Positions 1 through 8,849 of a stretch of DNA of 64,000 nt are shown piece by piece. The position numbers and the translations under genes are program-made. The notes beneath the pieces were generated by a model that had not been told where the DNA came from, made no database searches, and saw nothing but the letters and a program-made list of their open reading frames with translations. The stretch's first letter is position 1. Each line of letters starts with the position of its first letter. The DNA is from Nonomuraea sp. NBC_00507 (lineage in GTDB: Bacteria; Actinomycetota; Actinomycetes; Streptosporangiales; Streptosporangiaceae): the NCBI RefSeq assembly GCF_036013525.1, contig NZ_CP107854.1, positions 62,001-126,000 of the forward strand. The letters run 5' to 3'.

Positions 1-150
1 GTGGCGCTCATCGTGTTCATGGCCGTGGTGCTGTCCTTCGTGGGCCTGGCCGTTGGGAGAGCCCTGTTCGCCGGCGATCCCGCGACCCGGACCGATGCCC
101 GTCACGTGCTGCGCGACCTGCTCGGATCGTTCTTCCGCAGGCCCCGTTGA
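1..150 (+). CDS. small single-pass membrane protein, possibly cut by the window edge
   Basis: The frame is open from base 1 (GTG) to TGA at 150, giving 49 residues. The first 20 or so residues are hydrophobic (ALIVFMAVVLSFVGLAVG), followed by a basic tail ending FFRRPR, as in a small inner-membrane protein with a cytoplasmic C-terminus. Base 1 reads GTG, so it could be the true start, but the gene may equally begin outside the window. No family is recognised. Confidence 0.5.
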   Translation: MALIVFMAVVLSFVGLAVGRALFAGDPATRTDARHVLRDLLGSFFRRPR

Positions 151-468
151 GAACCGCTCTGCGTCCGGACCGATCATCGGCGCCGCCGCTGGACCGAAGA
201 CCGCCGCACCGCCGACCCAGCCGCATGGCGTCGCAACCTCGACAACTACAACGAAACCGCCTGATCATCTCGCCATTCGGGCCAGATTCGCTGAGACGGC
301 CATGAGAGAACAGCGATTCCGGCCAGCTCGACTGAGAATTGCCCGCTGTCCGCGTCTCAACCAACCAGGCCCGCCCAGGTCAGCAACTTCTACTTGGACG
401 GGCTTCACTGAGAACGGACAGAACAGCGGCTTACCCTGAAGACCTTCCTCCAGCCGAAGGAGATCCTC
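151..468. other. 318-bp gap, no gene seen
   Basis: Several frames stay open here but they are arginine/proline/serine-rich shadow translations without a ribosome binding site. The last 15 bases carry the GAAGGAGATC ribosome binding site of the next gene. I see no hairpin or repeat. Confidence 0.5.
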
Positions 469-702
469 ATGGTCGACGGCCCTCTCTCCTCAACCGAGTT
501 CGTCGTGATGGAGTTCAACCACAGCAATGGCCGCCTGTCCGTTCATGGCACCTACACCTACAGCGCCCACAACCTGGACGATGCTCTTTCGGATGCCCGG
601 GAAGCGGCCACGGTTGCCTCCGTCCAGAAGCTTCCCGTCACTTTTGTTGTAGCGAGGGTCCAGGAAGAGGCGGTATTCCCGGCGTCGCAGGCACCGGGCT
701 GA
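469..702 (+). CDS. hypothetical protein, 77 aa
   Basis: The start is well supported: GAAGGAG lies about seven bases before ATG 469. The product is soluble, mixed alpha/beta and mildly acidic, with a central stretch (NLDDALSDAREAATVASVQK) typical of an amphipathic helix. No signal peptide, membrane segment or metal motif is visible, and I do not recognise a family. It is followed after 33 bp by the convergent nuclease gene, so it appears monocistronic. Confidence 0.7.
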   Translation: MVDGPLSSTEFVVMEFNHSNGRLSVHGTYTYSAHNLDDALSDAREAATVASVQKLPVTFVVARVQEEAVFPASQAPG

Positions 703-735
703 GCTGGGGATCGTCCGCGAGCACTACGACGCGGA

Positions 736-1590
736 TCAGGTGAGGGACAGGTCCTTGCGGGCTTGTTCCAGGTCAGTGGCCCAGATCCACAGCCGCTGGG
801 ATGGCGGCACCTGGTGATAGCCGAACAGGCCGACCTCGGTCAGGGTGCGTAGGTCCACGCACACCCGCTGGTAGGCAGCTGCGATCGCGTCCGCGGGATT
901 GTCCAGGTCGCGGACGCCGAGCTTGATGCAGGCCCGGTACTCGTAGCCGAGCAGCAGGTCGGAGCCGAACTGCGCCCACGCGCCGCGCTGCTCCTGCCAG
1001 GCCGTCTCCGCCTCCTGAATCAGCAGGTTCAGGTCGGCGGGGCGGGGGATCGACGGGTAGATCACGAAGGTGGCGGCCCAGCCGAGCGCCACCATGTCGA
1101 GGTTGAAGGTGCGCCGGTCGGGGTGGTCACGCGCCGGCAGCGGGTCGGAAGCCGAGCCAGAGAACCACGGCGCGGTGTACGCCAGGAGCCGGCCGTTCTT
1201 CTCCACCAGTTCGCCGGTGGCGATGACCGCCATCCGGCGCTGGGAGCCGTCCGGCCGCTTCAGCCGGGTGGTCACCATGCTCGTGTGCGCTTCGGCGGCC
1301 AACTTGCCGGCGCTCAGGTGCCGCTGCGCGGCGTCCGGCGAGATGCGCGCGATGAGGTACTCGCGCAGGTCCTCCGGCAGGGCGTCGTAGGTGCCGTCTT
1401 GCAGGCGTTCCTTGGCCCGGTCGAGCGTGGCCTGGGCGGTAGGCGGGCTGCCGCCGACTTTGCTCTCCGGGGTGTCGATGGACACCATCCGGATGGACAT
1501 CTCGATCGTCGGGGTGTCGCCGTCGGTCACCTTGACGAAGCGGTAGTCCTGAGCCGGGCGGCTGGGGCCGACGAAACCGAGATCCACCAT
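736..1590 (-). CDS. staphylococcal-nuclease-like (thermonuclease fold) protein
   Basis: This is a predicted Ca-dependent phosphodiesterase of the SNase family. The 284-residue product opens with the hallmark N-terminal block: DGDT near residue 23, an arginine in IRMVSIDTPES near 34, then the Asp and Glu of that block. The second catalytic arginine is probably in NGRLLAY near residue 133, and a conserved-type ALGWA follows near 168. All expected catalytic positions look present. About 75 extra, largely helical residues lie between the two halves, making it longer than the minimal 150-residue nuclease. There is no signal peptide, so it is probably cytoplasmic, unlike secreted thermonucleases. 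A role in DNA turnover or defence is inference only. Confidence 0.8.
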   Translation of the reverse strand: MVDLGFVGPSRPAQDYRFVKVTDGDTPTIEMSIRMVSIDTPESKVGGSPPTAQATLDRAKERLQDGTYDALPEDLREYLIARISPDAAQRHLSAGKLAAEAHTSMVTTRLKRPDGSQRRMAVIATGELVEKNGRLLAYTAPWFSGSASDPLPARDHPDRRTFNLDMVALGWAATFVIYPSIPRPADLNLLIQEAETAWQEQRGAWAQFGSDLLLGYEYRACIKLGVRDLDNPADAIAAAYQRVCVDLRTLTEVGLFGYHQVPPSQRLWIWATDLEQARKDLSLT

Positions 1591-2118
1591 CGCTGCGCTC
1601 CTGCACGATCAAGACGAAGGGCTGCATGACCTGCCGTACCAACATCGCAGCCGATCAGCTTTCCGTTGCTGCTGACACGCCGACGTGAGCGGCCGATACA
1701 CGGGTTTTCTGTCGCGGCGTTTCCGTTAGCGCTTGTCACAGTGAATTCCGCTCACACAGTGCGAATCTCCGCATATCGGGCGTACCTCGATAACAAGTCG
1801 GTATATCCCGGAGTGGATCCGAACTCCGCGAAAAGAGACTCCGTATAACCGATCAGTCACACGGCTGAGCTCGACCACCCGCCGCCTTCGGAAAACCCGG
1901 CCTCTGAAGGAAGGCACGTAAGTACACGCGGACACACGTGCGCAGACCAACTCTCGCCTGCCCTGACAACTCAACTGCGTGTCGGCTCCTTGATCCAGCA
2001 CGCGGTCGACCGGTCACACCCAGCGCAACACCGGCTGTGACATGAAGGACGGCCAGAGGCGGAATGCGTAGTCCGCGTTCGTGCAGTCCATCAATTGGTG
2101 AGGAGTCAGACAGCGGCG
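1591..2118. other. 528-bp intergenic region, divergent promoters of the nuclease and Tad operon
   Basis: This region separates the minus-strand nuclease from the plus-strand Tad operon and is clearly less G+C-rich from 1730 to 1860. No convincing gene is present. It contains the 20-bp element at 2013-2032 that recurs before the ParB-like operon. The Tad promoter is expected here but I cannot place -35/-10 boxes with confidence. Confidence 0.5.
2013..2032 (+). promoter_or_regulatory. 20-bp element shared with the ParB-like operon leader
   Basis: The element reads GTCACACC, two variable bases, then GCGCAACACC. The same element with only the two central bases changed lies at 18318-18337. Both copies are on the plus strand upstream of a long operon: 86 bp before the lipoprotein ATG here and 57 bp before the parB-like ATG there. 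An operator or promoter element bound by a common regulator is the simplest reading. Confidence 0.5.
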
Positions 2119-2712
2119 ATGAATTCCTTCAGCAAGCCCACATTTGGTGCGCATGCGCGGTGGTTCATCGGGACCATTTTGATCACGACCGTACTGGTCG
2201 GTTGCGCCTCAAACGACCGCGTCGTGCTTCCGTCTCAAGGCGCTACCCTGACGGTCCCGTCCCGATCACCTGAGCCACCACCGTCGACCACGCCCGGGCA
2301 ACAGGCCGCGATCATCGAGGCGTACGAGGCGTACTGGAAGATCGGCATGCGATCGTCCCAAGTGCCGCTGGCACAAGCCCGGAAGATGCTGCGCCCGTAC
2401 ACCACCCCCGAGTTTCTGAAGCACGTCCTCGACGGCCTGCAACGCCAACACGAAAAGGGGCAGGTCGTGACTGGAGCGGTGAAAACCAACGTCATCGACG
2501 TCACGGTCAAGGGCGGCACGGCTCGCGTGACGGATTGCCAAGACACGACCGGTGTCATCGTCACCGACGCCGCCAGCGGGCGCGCCGTGTCAGGCTCACG
2601 TGGGGAACCTCGCGCCCACGTGCAGGCCGACCTCGCCCAAGGAACTGACCGGCGTTGGCGGATCTACCAGGTGATCGTGCTGGAGCGCCCATGCACCGTC
2701 TCGCCATCCTGA
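2119..2712 (+). CDS. putative lipoprotein at head of Tad operon
   Basis: The 197-residue product has a signal peptide with lipobox LVGC (lipidated Cys29), so it should be anchored outside the membrane. The mature part has a proline-rich linker and a domain of roughly 140 residues with a helix-rich start (IIEAYEAYWKIG) and beta strands, resembling the NTF2-like domains common in actinobacterial lipoproteins. That fold call is tentative. ATG 2119 is preferred because the signal peptide starts there; GTG 2098 and TTG 2095 are in frame upstream. The next gene overlaps it by 22 bp, so it belongs to the pilus operon and may be an envelope component of the machine. Confidence 0.7.
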   Translation: MNSFSKPTFGAHARWFIGTILITTVLVGCASNDRVVLPSQGATLTVPSRSPEPPPSTTPGQQAAIIEAYEAYWKIGMRSSQVPLAQARKMLRPYTTPEFLKHVLDGLQRQHEKGQVVTGAVKTNVIDVTVKGGTARVTDCQDTTGVIVTDAASGRAVSGSRGEPRAHVQADLAQGTDRRWRIYQVIVLERPCTVSPS

Positions 2713-3461
2713 TCGGAGGTGTGATCCTCCTAGGGGCGAGCGCCAGCACAACCGGGCCGTCGGCTGTGGCCGACCCATGTCGTGCTGGGCGCCATGCGGC
2801 CGGATTCCTCATTGGCTGCAGGGTGGACGGGGAGACACCGGGAACGCCCGGCCAAACCGCGCGCCCCAGCTCCCGGCCCTCCGGGCAGCAAGGGATCACC
2901 ACGACTGGACCACCAGCCCCAGACCAGCAACCCATAGTCCGGGAAGCGGTGAACCCGGAGGCAGTCGCCCAGCAGGCGCTGCGCCAACTCAACCTTCCCC
3001 TCCCCGCGGTGCGCACGGCGCCGCCTCGCGGCTCGACGCCCCAGCAACCCGACGGCACAGTCGGACTGCGCCACTACTTCTGGGTGGACCAGACGCAGTG
3101 GGTGCCGCAACGTAGCCGCGTCACCGTGGCCGGAGTATCAGCGGAGGTCACCGCCATACCCACAACGTTGACCATCACCCCGGGGGATGGGCCCGCGCAC
3201 TCATGCCAGGGGCCCGGAACCCCATATGACCCTGCAAAGGGCCCAGACCAGCAGGACACCCGGTGCAGCCATCTCTACACCACGTCCTCGGCACACCAAC
3301 CCGGGGCGGCCTACCGCACTGCCGTCAGCGTGCAGTGGACCGCGACCTGGGTCGCCAGCGACGGCACGGGCGGCGCGCTGCCTCCGGTCACACGGACCAC
3401 CGCCTTCGCCCTGCGAATCGCCGAGGGCCAAGCACTAACCCAACCGCAAAGGAGCAGGTGA
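2691..3461 (+). CDS. secreted protein of Tad operon, unknown function
   Basis: The start ATG 2691 lies inside the end of the lipoprotein gene behind GGAGCGCCC. The 256-residue product has a signal peptide (MHRLAILIGGVILLGASA), a Pro/Ser/Thr/Gln-rich linker and a C-terminal beta-rich domain from about residue 110 containing aromatic strands (HYFWVDQTQWVP) and a cysteine pair around 170-190 that could form a disulfide. It is likely exported. Translation appears coupled to both neighbours. Family unknown; position suggests an accessory pilus or envelope factor. Confidence 0.7.
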   Translation: MHRLAILIGGVILLGASASTTGPSAVADPCRAGRHAAGFLIGCRVDGETPGTPGQTARPSSRPSGQQGITTTGPPAPDQQPIVREAVNPEAVAQQALRQLNLPLPAVRTAPPRGSTPQQPDGTVGLRHYFWVDQTQWVPQRSRVTVAGVSAEVTAIPTTLTITPGDGPAHSCQGPGTPYDPAKGPDQQDTRCSHLYTTSSAHQPGAAYRTAVSVQWTATWVASDGTGGALPPVTRTTAFALRIAEGQALTQPQRSR

Positions 3462-3463
3462 CG

Positions 3464-4156
3464 GTGATGGCATCCACGACCTCCCCCTCACGGCCCACCA
3501 TTGACGACCCTGCGCCGGCCGGCATCAGGCGCTCTTCGCCACTGCCCCCGCTACCCCGGCAACGCCGGCGCGGGCTGCTGGCACTGGCGGTACTGCTGAT
3601 CGTTCTTGGCGGGCTGGGCGCGCTGTACCTGGTGACCACCCTGACCGACAGGACGCCGGTGATCGTAATGGCACGGGACGTCCCCGTTGGCCAGATGTTC
3701 ACCGAGCAAGACCTCACCACCGCGATGCTCGCTGCCGACGACACCGTCGCGCATATGCCCGGAAACCAGATGGGCCAGGTCGTCGGCAAGGTGGCGGCGG
3801 TCGACCTGGCGGCCGGGACGCTCCTGCCGCCCACGGCTGTCACCACCGCTCAATCGCCGACGGCAGGCCAGCATCTGGTCGCGCTGGCGGTCAAACCGAG
3901 CCAGGTTCCCGCACGCGGCCTGCGCCCGGGGGACCAAGTCGTGGTGGTGCTCACCCCGGCCGAAGAGCAACAACCCTCTGGCGCCAATGGCGCGGCACCG
4001 CGCAGCATCCCCGCCGTGGTATCCCAAGTGGCTGGTCCAAACACCGACGGCTTCATGGTGATTGACCTCGTTGTTCGTGAGGACGACGGCCCTCGTCTGG
4101 CGGTCGCCGCCGCCGGAGGCCACATCGCCCTCAACGTGACACCACGGGGGACGTGA
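3464..4156 (+). CDS. SAF-domain membrane protein (CpaB/RcpC-like)
   Basis: A short proline-rich cytoplasmic head is followed by one transmembrane helix at about residues 37-60 and an SAF-type domain beginning VIVMARDVPVGQ, as in CpaB/RcpC proteins of Tad pilus systems. These sit at the outer part of the pilus assembly apparatus in Gram-negatives; in actinobacteria the role is less defined. GTG 3464 is chosen (GGAG nine bases upstream); ATG 3467 and GTG 3458 are alternatives. The product is 230 residues and the gene runs directly into the TadZ-like gene. Confidence 0.8.
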   Translation: MMASTTSPSRPTIDDPAPAGIRRSSPLPPLPRQRRRGLLALAVLLIVLGGLGALYLVTTLTDRTPVIVMARDVPVGQMFTEQDLTTAMLAADDTVAHMPGNQMGQVVGKVAAVDLAAGTLLPPTAVTTAQSPTAGQHLVALAVKPSQVPARGLRPGDQVVVVLTPAEEQQPSGANGAAPRSIPAVVSQVAGPNTDGFMVIDLVVREDDGPRLAVAAAGGHIALNVTPRGT

Positions 4157-4942
4157 ATGACCATGATCGCTCTGGTCTCACCTGGGGGAGCTCCAGGCAC
4201 GACCACGACCGCGCTCGCGGCCAGTCTCGCCTGGCCCGGCCAGGTCATCATGGCCGAATGTGACCCCCGCGGCGGGGCCCTCGCCGCCGGCTACCTGGCC
4301 GAGCACCGCGACCACGTCAGCGGGGGACTGTTGGAGGCGGGACTAGCGCTGGCGCACGACCCCTCCCCAGAGGCGATCCTGCCCTACCTTCTCACCCTGC
4401 CCAGTGCCCGCCATTGGCGGCTGCTGCCGGGATTGCGCGACCCGCGGCAGGCCGCGCAACTGGATGAGGTCTGGCCGCTGCTTGGTGACGCTCTACTGAC
4501 GGCAGCGGGCCGCCACGCTGACGTGCTCGTCGACCTGGGCCACTTCGGTGACCGGGAGACGCCCTATGCGCTGCTGGACATGGCCGGACTTCTGGTGGCC
4601 GTGCTACGGCCCACGCTGCGGCAGGTGGCCGCGCTGAAACCGCGTCTGGAAGGCCTCGGCTGCGGCAGCGGCCCGGGGCCGGCTCTCCCGATCAGGCTGT
4701 GCGTGATCGGCGTCGGCCCGTACACGCCGCATGACGTTAGCCAAGCCCTGTGGAATCTTCCCGTGCTGGCCCACATCCCCTGGGATCCCCGTACCGCACA
4801 GCTGCTGTCCGACGGCGTTGGCAGGCCCCGCCGGGCCCGCACGTCCAGCCTGATACGCGCCGCCGCCACACTCGCGCAAACCATACGGAACTCGGCCGGG
4901 GCCAGTCTCGCGGCCGATCCAGCACACGGAGGCCGCCGGTGA
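4157..4942 (+). CDS. TadZ/MinD-like ATPase-fold protein
   Basis: This 261-residue protein has a ParA/MinD-type fold. Its N-terminus is a deviant P-loop, SPGGAPGTTTTAL, in which the usual lysines are missing. Similar GxTTT versions are typical of TadZ-like proteins in actinobacterial Tad loci, so nucleotide hydrolysis may be lost or altered. Later blocks (VDLGHFGDRETPY, IPWDPRTAQLL) match the switch and C-terminal regions. TadZ is thought to localise the pilus machine. ATG 4157 follows the preceding stop directly, and the stop overlaps the TadA start (GTGA). Confidence 0.8.
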   Translation: MTMIALVSPGGAPGTTTTALAASLAWPGQVIMAECDPRGGALAAGYLAEHRDHVSGGLLEAGLALAHDPSPEAILPYLLTLPSARHWRLLPGLRDPRQAAQLDEVWPLLGDALLTAAGRHADVLVDLGHFGDRETPYALLDMAGLLVAVLRPTLRQVAALKPRLEGLGCGSGPGPALPIRLCVIGVGPYTPHDVSQALWNLPVLAHIPWDPRTAQLLSDGVGRPRRARTSSLIRAAATLAQTIRNSAGASLAADPAHGGRR

Positions 4943-6396
4943 GCGACCACGATCAACACTCAACTCGTCACCAGATGTGGCCACCAGACAACATCGCGGC
5001 CTGGACCGGACCACCTCCGCCCAGCCGGTCTAGCACCGCGGCGCTCGACTCGGACCGCCAGCACCTTCGGCACAGCCCCGGCGGAGACCTGGACACCGCG
5101 GCCTTCAGCACGGCGGTGGCCAGCATCATGCCGCTGGTTACCGACGCCTTGCAGGCTGCCCCTAACGTGGACGCCGACTCCGGGATGGATCTCGTTCGCG
5201 CGCAGGTGACCGCCTGGGCCCAGCATCAGATGAGGAGTGGACGCACCCTCAGCGCGGCCACTCAAGCCCGGCTGGCCCGCGCCGTGTACGAGGAGCTTTT
5301 CGGCCTGGGACCGCTGACCCGATACGTGGACGATCCCGCCGTGGAGAACATCGACATCAACGGCGCCGATCGGGTGTGGATCAGCTACCGCGACGGCCGC
5401 ACCGAACAAGGCCCCGCCGTGGCGGCCTCCAACGACGAACTCATCGGCAAGATCCAACGCTGGAGTGCCTACAAGGCGTCCAACCCTCGCGAGTTCAGCT
5501 TCTCCCACCCGCTGATGAACGCCGCCTTGGGAGAACACGTCCGGCTGTCGGCCTCCATGTCCGTCACGCCCTATCCGTGCGTCAGCGTGCGCGTCCACCG
5601 GCACGTCAACGTCACGCTCGCCGACCTAGTGAAGGTCGGCACCGTGGATCCGGCCCTCGAGGCGTTCCTCCGTGCGGCCGTGCGCGCCCGCAAGGACATC
5701 ATCGTGTCCGGCGGAACCGGCGCCGGCAAGACCACCCTCCTGCGGGCCCTGGCCGCGGAGATCGATCCCGACGAGCGGATCGCCACCCTGGAAACGGATC
5801 GAGAGCTCTTTTTGCACACCAACGGGCTCCACCACAACGTCATCGCCTTCGAGGCCCGCGCGGCCAACTCCGAAGGTGTTGGGGAGATAACCCTCCACCA
5901 GCTGATTCCCCAGACCCTCCGGCACAACCCCAAGAGGATCATCGTGGGAGAAGTGCGCGCAGATGAGGCCTGGCCGATGTTGGCGGCAATGAACAGTGGG
6001 CACGAGGGCAGTCTGTGTACCTTGCACGCCAACAGCGCCGAAGAGGTCTTCCCCCGCCTTCTCATCCTGAGTCGCTCCGGAGGCCTAGACCTGCAGGCGT
6101 CTGACCTTCACATGATGGTCGGCATGGCCGTCGACTTCGTCGTGCACCTGAGCCGCGACGCGGCCACCAACCACCGTTACATCAGCGAGGTGATCGAGGT
6201 ACTGCCGCCCGCCGACGCTCCCGTCCCGGGCCGCAACTACATCTTCCGGCCCGGGCCAGACGGCCGGGCCGTGCCTACCACGGTGCGGCCGCAATGCGAA
6301 GACGACCTGGTCGCGGCCGGTTTCGACCCCGCAGCGATGAGAATGCCGCGGCGTCCCCTCAACGGTCACCGAGCTGGCACGGGAGGTGTGTGGTGA
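4939..6396 (+). CDS. tadA: TadA/CpaF-type secretion ATPase
   Basis: This is the motor ATPase of the Tad pilus (type II/IV secretion superfamily). Walker A GGTGAGKTT is at about residues 257-265, the Asp box region has TLETDRELFLH, and the Walker B / His box region has IIVGEVRADEAW and GSLCTLHANS, all intact. At 485 residues it is normal for CpaF-like ATPases, with a proline-rich N-terminal extension of roughly 60 residues. Start GTG 4939 has GGAGG at 4928-4932 and overlaps the TadZ stop. It should form a cytoplasmic hexamer acting on TadB and TadC encoded next. Confidence 0.95.
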   Translation: MSDHDQHSTRHQMWPPDNIAAWTGPPPPSRSSTAALDSDRQHLRHSPGGDLDTAAFSTAVASIMPLVTDALQAAPNVDADSGMDLVRAQVTAWAQHQMRSGRTLSAATQARLARAVYEELFGLGPLTRYVDDPAVENIDINGADRVWISYRDGRTEQGPAVAASNDELIGKIQRWSAYKASNPREFSFSHPLMNAALGEHVRLSASMSVTPYPCVSVRVHRHVNVTLADLVKVGTVDPALEAFLRAAVRARKDIIVSGGTGAGKTTLLRALAAEIDPDERIATLETDRELFLHTNGLHHNVIAFEARAANSEGVGEITLHQLIPQTLRHNPKRIIVGEVRADEAWPMLAAMNSGHEGSLCTLHANSAEEVFPRLLILSRSGGLDLQASDLHMMVGMAVDFVVHLSRDAATNHRYISEVIEVLPPADAPVPGRNYIFRPGPDGRAVPTTVRPQCEDDLVAAGFDPAAMRMPRRPLNGHRAGTGGVW

Positions 6397-7292
6397 GCCC
6401 CGCGATGCTGGTGAGCATGGCCGCCGGCTCGGCATTCATGGCAGGGCTGGTCTGCCTGGCGGCGGGAGTACGGGGCCGCCCGATGGCTACCGCCGTGTCC
6501 CACGCACCGCCCTCGAGGTGGGTCCGTCTGAAGACGTCGGCCGCGCAGCCACGCCTGCGCCGTCGGGTACTGGTCGCGCTGGCGGCGGGATTGCTCGTCT
6601 TCGCGTTATCCCGATGGGTGGTGGCAGGGGTGGCTGCAGCCGCAGCCACCGCCATCTTGCCGCGCTTGCTGTCTGGTCGGCCCGCCGAGGCGCGTATCGC
6701 CCAGTTGGAGGCACTGGAGCAGTGGACCCGGAAGATGGCCGACACCCTGGGCGCCAGCCGCGGCCTGGAGCAGGCGCTGCACTACTCGATCCGCAGTTGC
6801 CCTGCCCCGCTGGAAGAGCCCGTGCGGCTACTGGCCACTCGCCTGGCAGTGGCGCGTCTTCCCACGGGCGAGGCCCTGCGCCTGTTCGCCGACGACCTGG
6901 ACGATCCGGTGGCTGACGCGGTGGTCGGCGCGCTCCTGCTGGCCGCCGATGTGCGCGGTCCTGGCCTGCACGCGGTGCTCACCGCCGCCGCCGACAATGT
7001 GGCACGGGGCGTGGCCGCGCGGCGAGAAGCCGAGGCAGAGCGGGCCAAGCACCGGGCCGCGATGCGCTGGATCGCCATCATCGTGATCGGGTCGACCGCA
7101 TGGCTCACCCTGCTACAGCGCCAATACTTCAGCATCTACTCCACCACCGTCGGCCAGCTCGTCCTGGCCGCTGTCTCCGGCGTCTTCGCTGCCGGCCTGT
7201 GGTGGATGGCCCGCCTGGGCAGGGTCCGAGTCGAGCATCGCTTCCTCACCGACGAGACCGACCATTCCGAGCGGCGGGACGGACGCAGATGA
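6393..7292 (+). CDS. tadB: TadB-like inner-membrane platform protein
   Basis: This 299-residue protein belongs to the type II secretion F / TadB family. It has hydrophobic segments at the N-terminus (AMLVSMAAGSAFMAGLVCLA), near residues 65-95 and near the C-terminus, flanking a helical cytoplasmic domain with the pattern LGASRGLEQALHYS. Start GTG 6393 overlaps the TadA stop and follows GGAGGT. With TadC it should form the membrane platform for pilin polymerisation. Confidence 0.9.
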   Translation: MSPAMLVSMAAGSAFMAGLVCLAAGVRGRPMATAVSHAPPSRWVRLKTSAAQPRLRRRVLVALAAGLLVFALSRWVVAGVAAAAATAILPRLLSGRPAEARIAQLEALEQWTRKMADTLGASRGLEQALHYSIRSCPAPLEEPVRLLATRLAVARLPTGEALRLFADDLDDPVADAVVGALLLAADVRGPGLHAVLTAAADNVARGVAARREAEAERAKHRAAMRWIAIIVIGSTAWLTLLQRQYFSIYSTTVGQLVLAAVSGVFAAGLWWMARLGRVRVEHRFLTDETDHSERRDGRR

Positions 7293-8170
7293 ACCCCATG
7301 GCCTGGGCCGCTGTCAGCGGCGCGCTTGTCGGGCTCGGCGCATTCCTCCTCATCTCACCGCTGACCAGCACACCCCCAGACCTGCGCGCCGCGCTCGCCC
7401 GCCTTGACGGCGACGCGGCCATGACCTCGGGCACAGCCGCGGGCGGCCGGGTCGGCGCGTGGCTGGTCGCGTTCCTCGCTCGGCCTGGCCGCCTACCGAT
7501 CCCGCATCGCGACCTCGACCTGCTTGGTCAATCGGTCGAGCGGTTCATGCTCGAACGGCTAGCCTGCCTGCTGCTTGGCCTGGCGCTGCCCAGCTTGCTG
7601 TCGGTGGTGCTCACGGTGGCCGGCATCGCGGTGGGCTGGCCGCTGCCCGTGGGGGTGGGACTCCTGCTGGGAGCAGTCTTGAGCCTGGCGCCTGACTGGG
7701 CGGTCAGGGAAGATGCTGCCCGCCGTCGTCGCGAGTTTCGCCAGGCGCTGACGAGCTTCCTGGATCTGGTCGTGCTGGCCCGCGCTGCAGGTGCCGGTCC
7801 AGGCGAGGCGTTGGAGCTGTCCGCTCACGTGGCACGCGGCTGGGTGTTCCAGCGGATCGCCGCCGTCCTCGATGCCGCACGGCAAGCGGGGGTGCCGCCC
7901 TGGGCCGGATTGGCGCGGCTAGGCGAGCAGGCCGGCGTCCCCGAACTCACCGATCTTGCCGATATCACCGAGCTGGCCGGTGCCGAGGGCGCCAAGGTCT
8001 TGAACACTCTCACCGCTCGCGCCGACGCGATGCGGGCAGCCGCGCTGGCCGACACCAAGGCGGCGGCCAACAGAGCCACCACCGCGATGGTCATGCCGCT
8101 GGCCGTCCTTGGGGCCGGCTACCTGCTTCTGCTCGGCTTCCCCGTCATGGCCGCCATCGTCCAACCGTGA
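7289..8170 (+). CDS. tadC: TadC-like inner-membrane platform protein
   Basis: A second T2SSF-type membrane protein of 293 residues. It has an N-terminal hydrophobic segment, a central hydrophobic pair (residues 85-130), a helical domain (FRQALTSFLDLVVLARAAG) and a final transmembrane helix ending MAAIVQP. ATG 7289 overlaps the TadB stop. It is the expected partner of TadB in the platform. Confidence 0.9.
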   Translation: MNPMAWAAVSGALVGLGAFLLISPLTSTPPDLRAALARLDGDAAMTSGTAAGGRVGAWLVAFLARPGRLPIPHRDLDLLGQSVERFMLERLACLLLGLALPSLLSVVLTVAGIAVGWPLPVGVGLLLGAVLSLAPDWAVREDAARRRREFRQALTSFLDLVVLARAAGAGPGEALELSAHVARGWVFQRIAAVLDAARQAGVPPWAGLARLGEQAGVPELTDLADITELAGAEGAKVLNTLTARADAMRAAALADTKAAANRATTAMVMPLAVLGAGYLLLLGFPVMAAIVQP

Positions 8171-8184
8171 TCAGGAGAACTGTC

Positions 8185-8415
8185 ATGCTGCGCATCACCC
8201 GCTGCCGCCAGGGCGCCCTGCGATGCTGGGTCGCCCTCTCCCATCAGATGAGTGCCCATATCGAGAAGGTTCGCTGCGAAGTGGCGGCGAACGGCGAACG
8301 GGGGTCGGAGTCCCTCGACAAGGTCATTTGGATCGCGGTCATCATCACCGCCGCCACCGGAGCCGCCGCGCTCCTGGCCACCTTTATTGACGCCAAACTG
8401 CAGGGCCTTAAGTAG
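8185..8415 (+). CDS. small Flp-pilin-like membrane protein
   Basis: ATG 8185 is chosen because AGGAG lies nine bases upstream; an in-frame GTG at 8167 overlaps TadC. The 76-residue product has a basic leader, then GERGSESLDKV and one hydrophobic helix (IWIAVIITAATGAAALLATF). A Gly/Glu-bearing leader before a single helix at this position in a Tad operon is the layout of a Flp major pilin or small pseudopilin. The leader is longer than in classical Flp, so I call it Flp-like. No prepilin peptidase is encoded in this operon. Confidence 0.7.
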   Translation: MLRITRCRQGALRCWVALSHQMSAHIEKVRCEVAANGERGSESLDKVIWIAVIITAATGAAALLATFIDAKLQGLK

Positions 8416-8423
8416 GTGGTGGT

Positions 8424-8849
8424 ATGGCCTTCTGGAGCCCGCGCCGCCGGGGCCTGGCATCCCGGGAACGCGGTTCTGAGACCGTCGGCGCCGTCATCAT
8501 GCTCCCTGTCCTGTTCCTGGCCATCCTGGTTAGCCTGCAGACCGGGCTCTGGTTCCTCGCGCGCTCCACGGCGCTGGCCGCCGCGCAGGAAGGGGTGCGC
8601 GCCGCCCGAAGCCACAATGCCCCGCTCGTATCGGGCAAGAGCACGGCAGAGGCCTTCGCGGCCGAAGTAGGCGATGGCCTGCTCGACAACGTACGCGTCC
8701 GCGCACGAGCGGTCGGCAGTGACATCGACGTGCAGGTGTCCGCCACCGTGCCGTCGCTGATCCCCGGGCTCACGTTGTCGGTGAGTCAAGGAGCGCGTGG
8801 TCCGCGGGAACGCTTCACCACGCCACAGCGACTTGGGGAACAGCCATGA
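8424..8849 (+). CDS. TadE-like pseudopilin
   Basis: The product (141 aa) has a charged leader ending RERGSETVGAV followed by a hydrophobic helix (MLPVLFLAILVSLQTGLWFLA), the TadE/TadG signature. The remainder is a small extracytoplasmic domain. TadE proteins are minor pilins or assembly factors of Tad pili. The stop overlaps the next start (ATGA), so the two TadE-like genes are translationally coupled. Confidence 0.85.
   Translation: MAFWSPRRRGLASRERGSETVGAVIMLPVLFLAILVSLQTGLWFLARSTALAAAQEGVRAARSHNAPLVSGKSTAEAFAAEVGDGLLDNVRVRARAVGSDIDVQVSATVPSLIPGLTLSVSQGARGPRERFTTPQRLGEQP

Noticed and set aside
53..439. 128-codon plus-strand frame near the left edge
   Set aside because: Pro/Arg/Thr-rich, no start signal, overlaps the small membrane protein frame.
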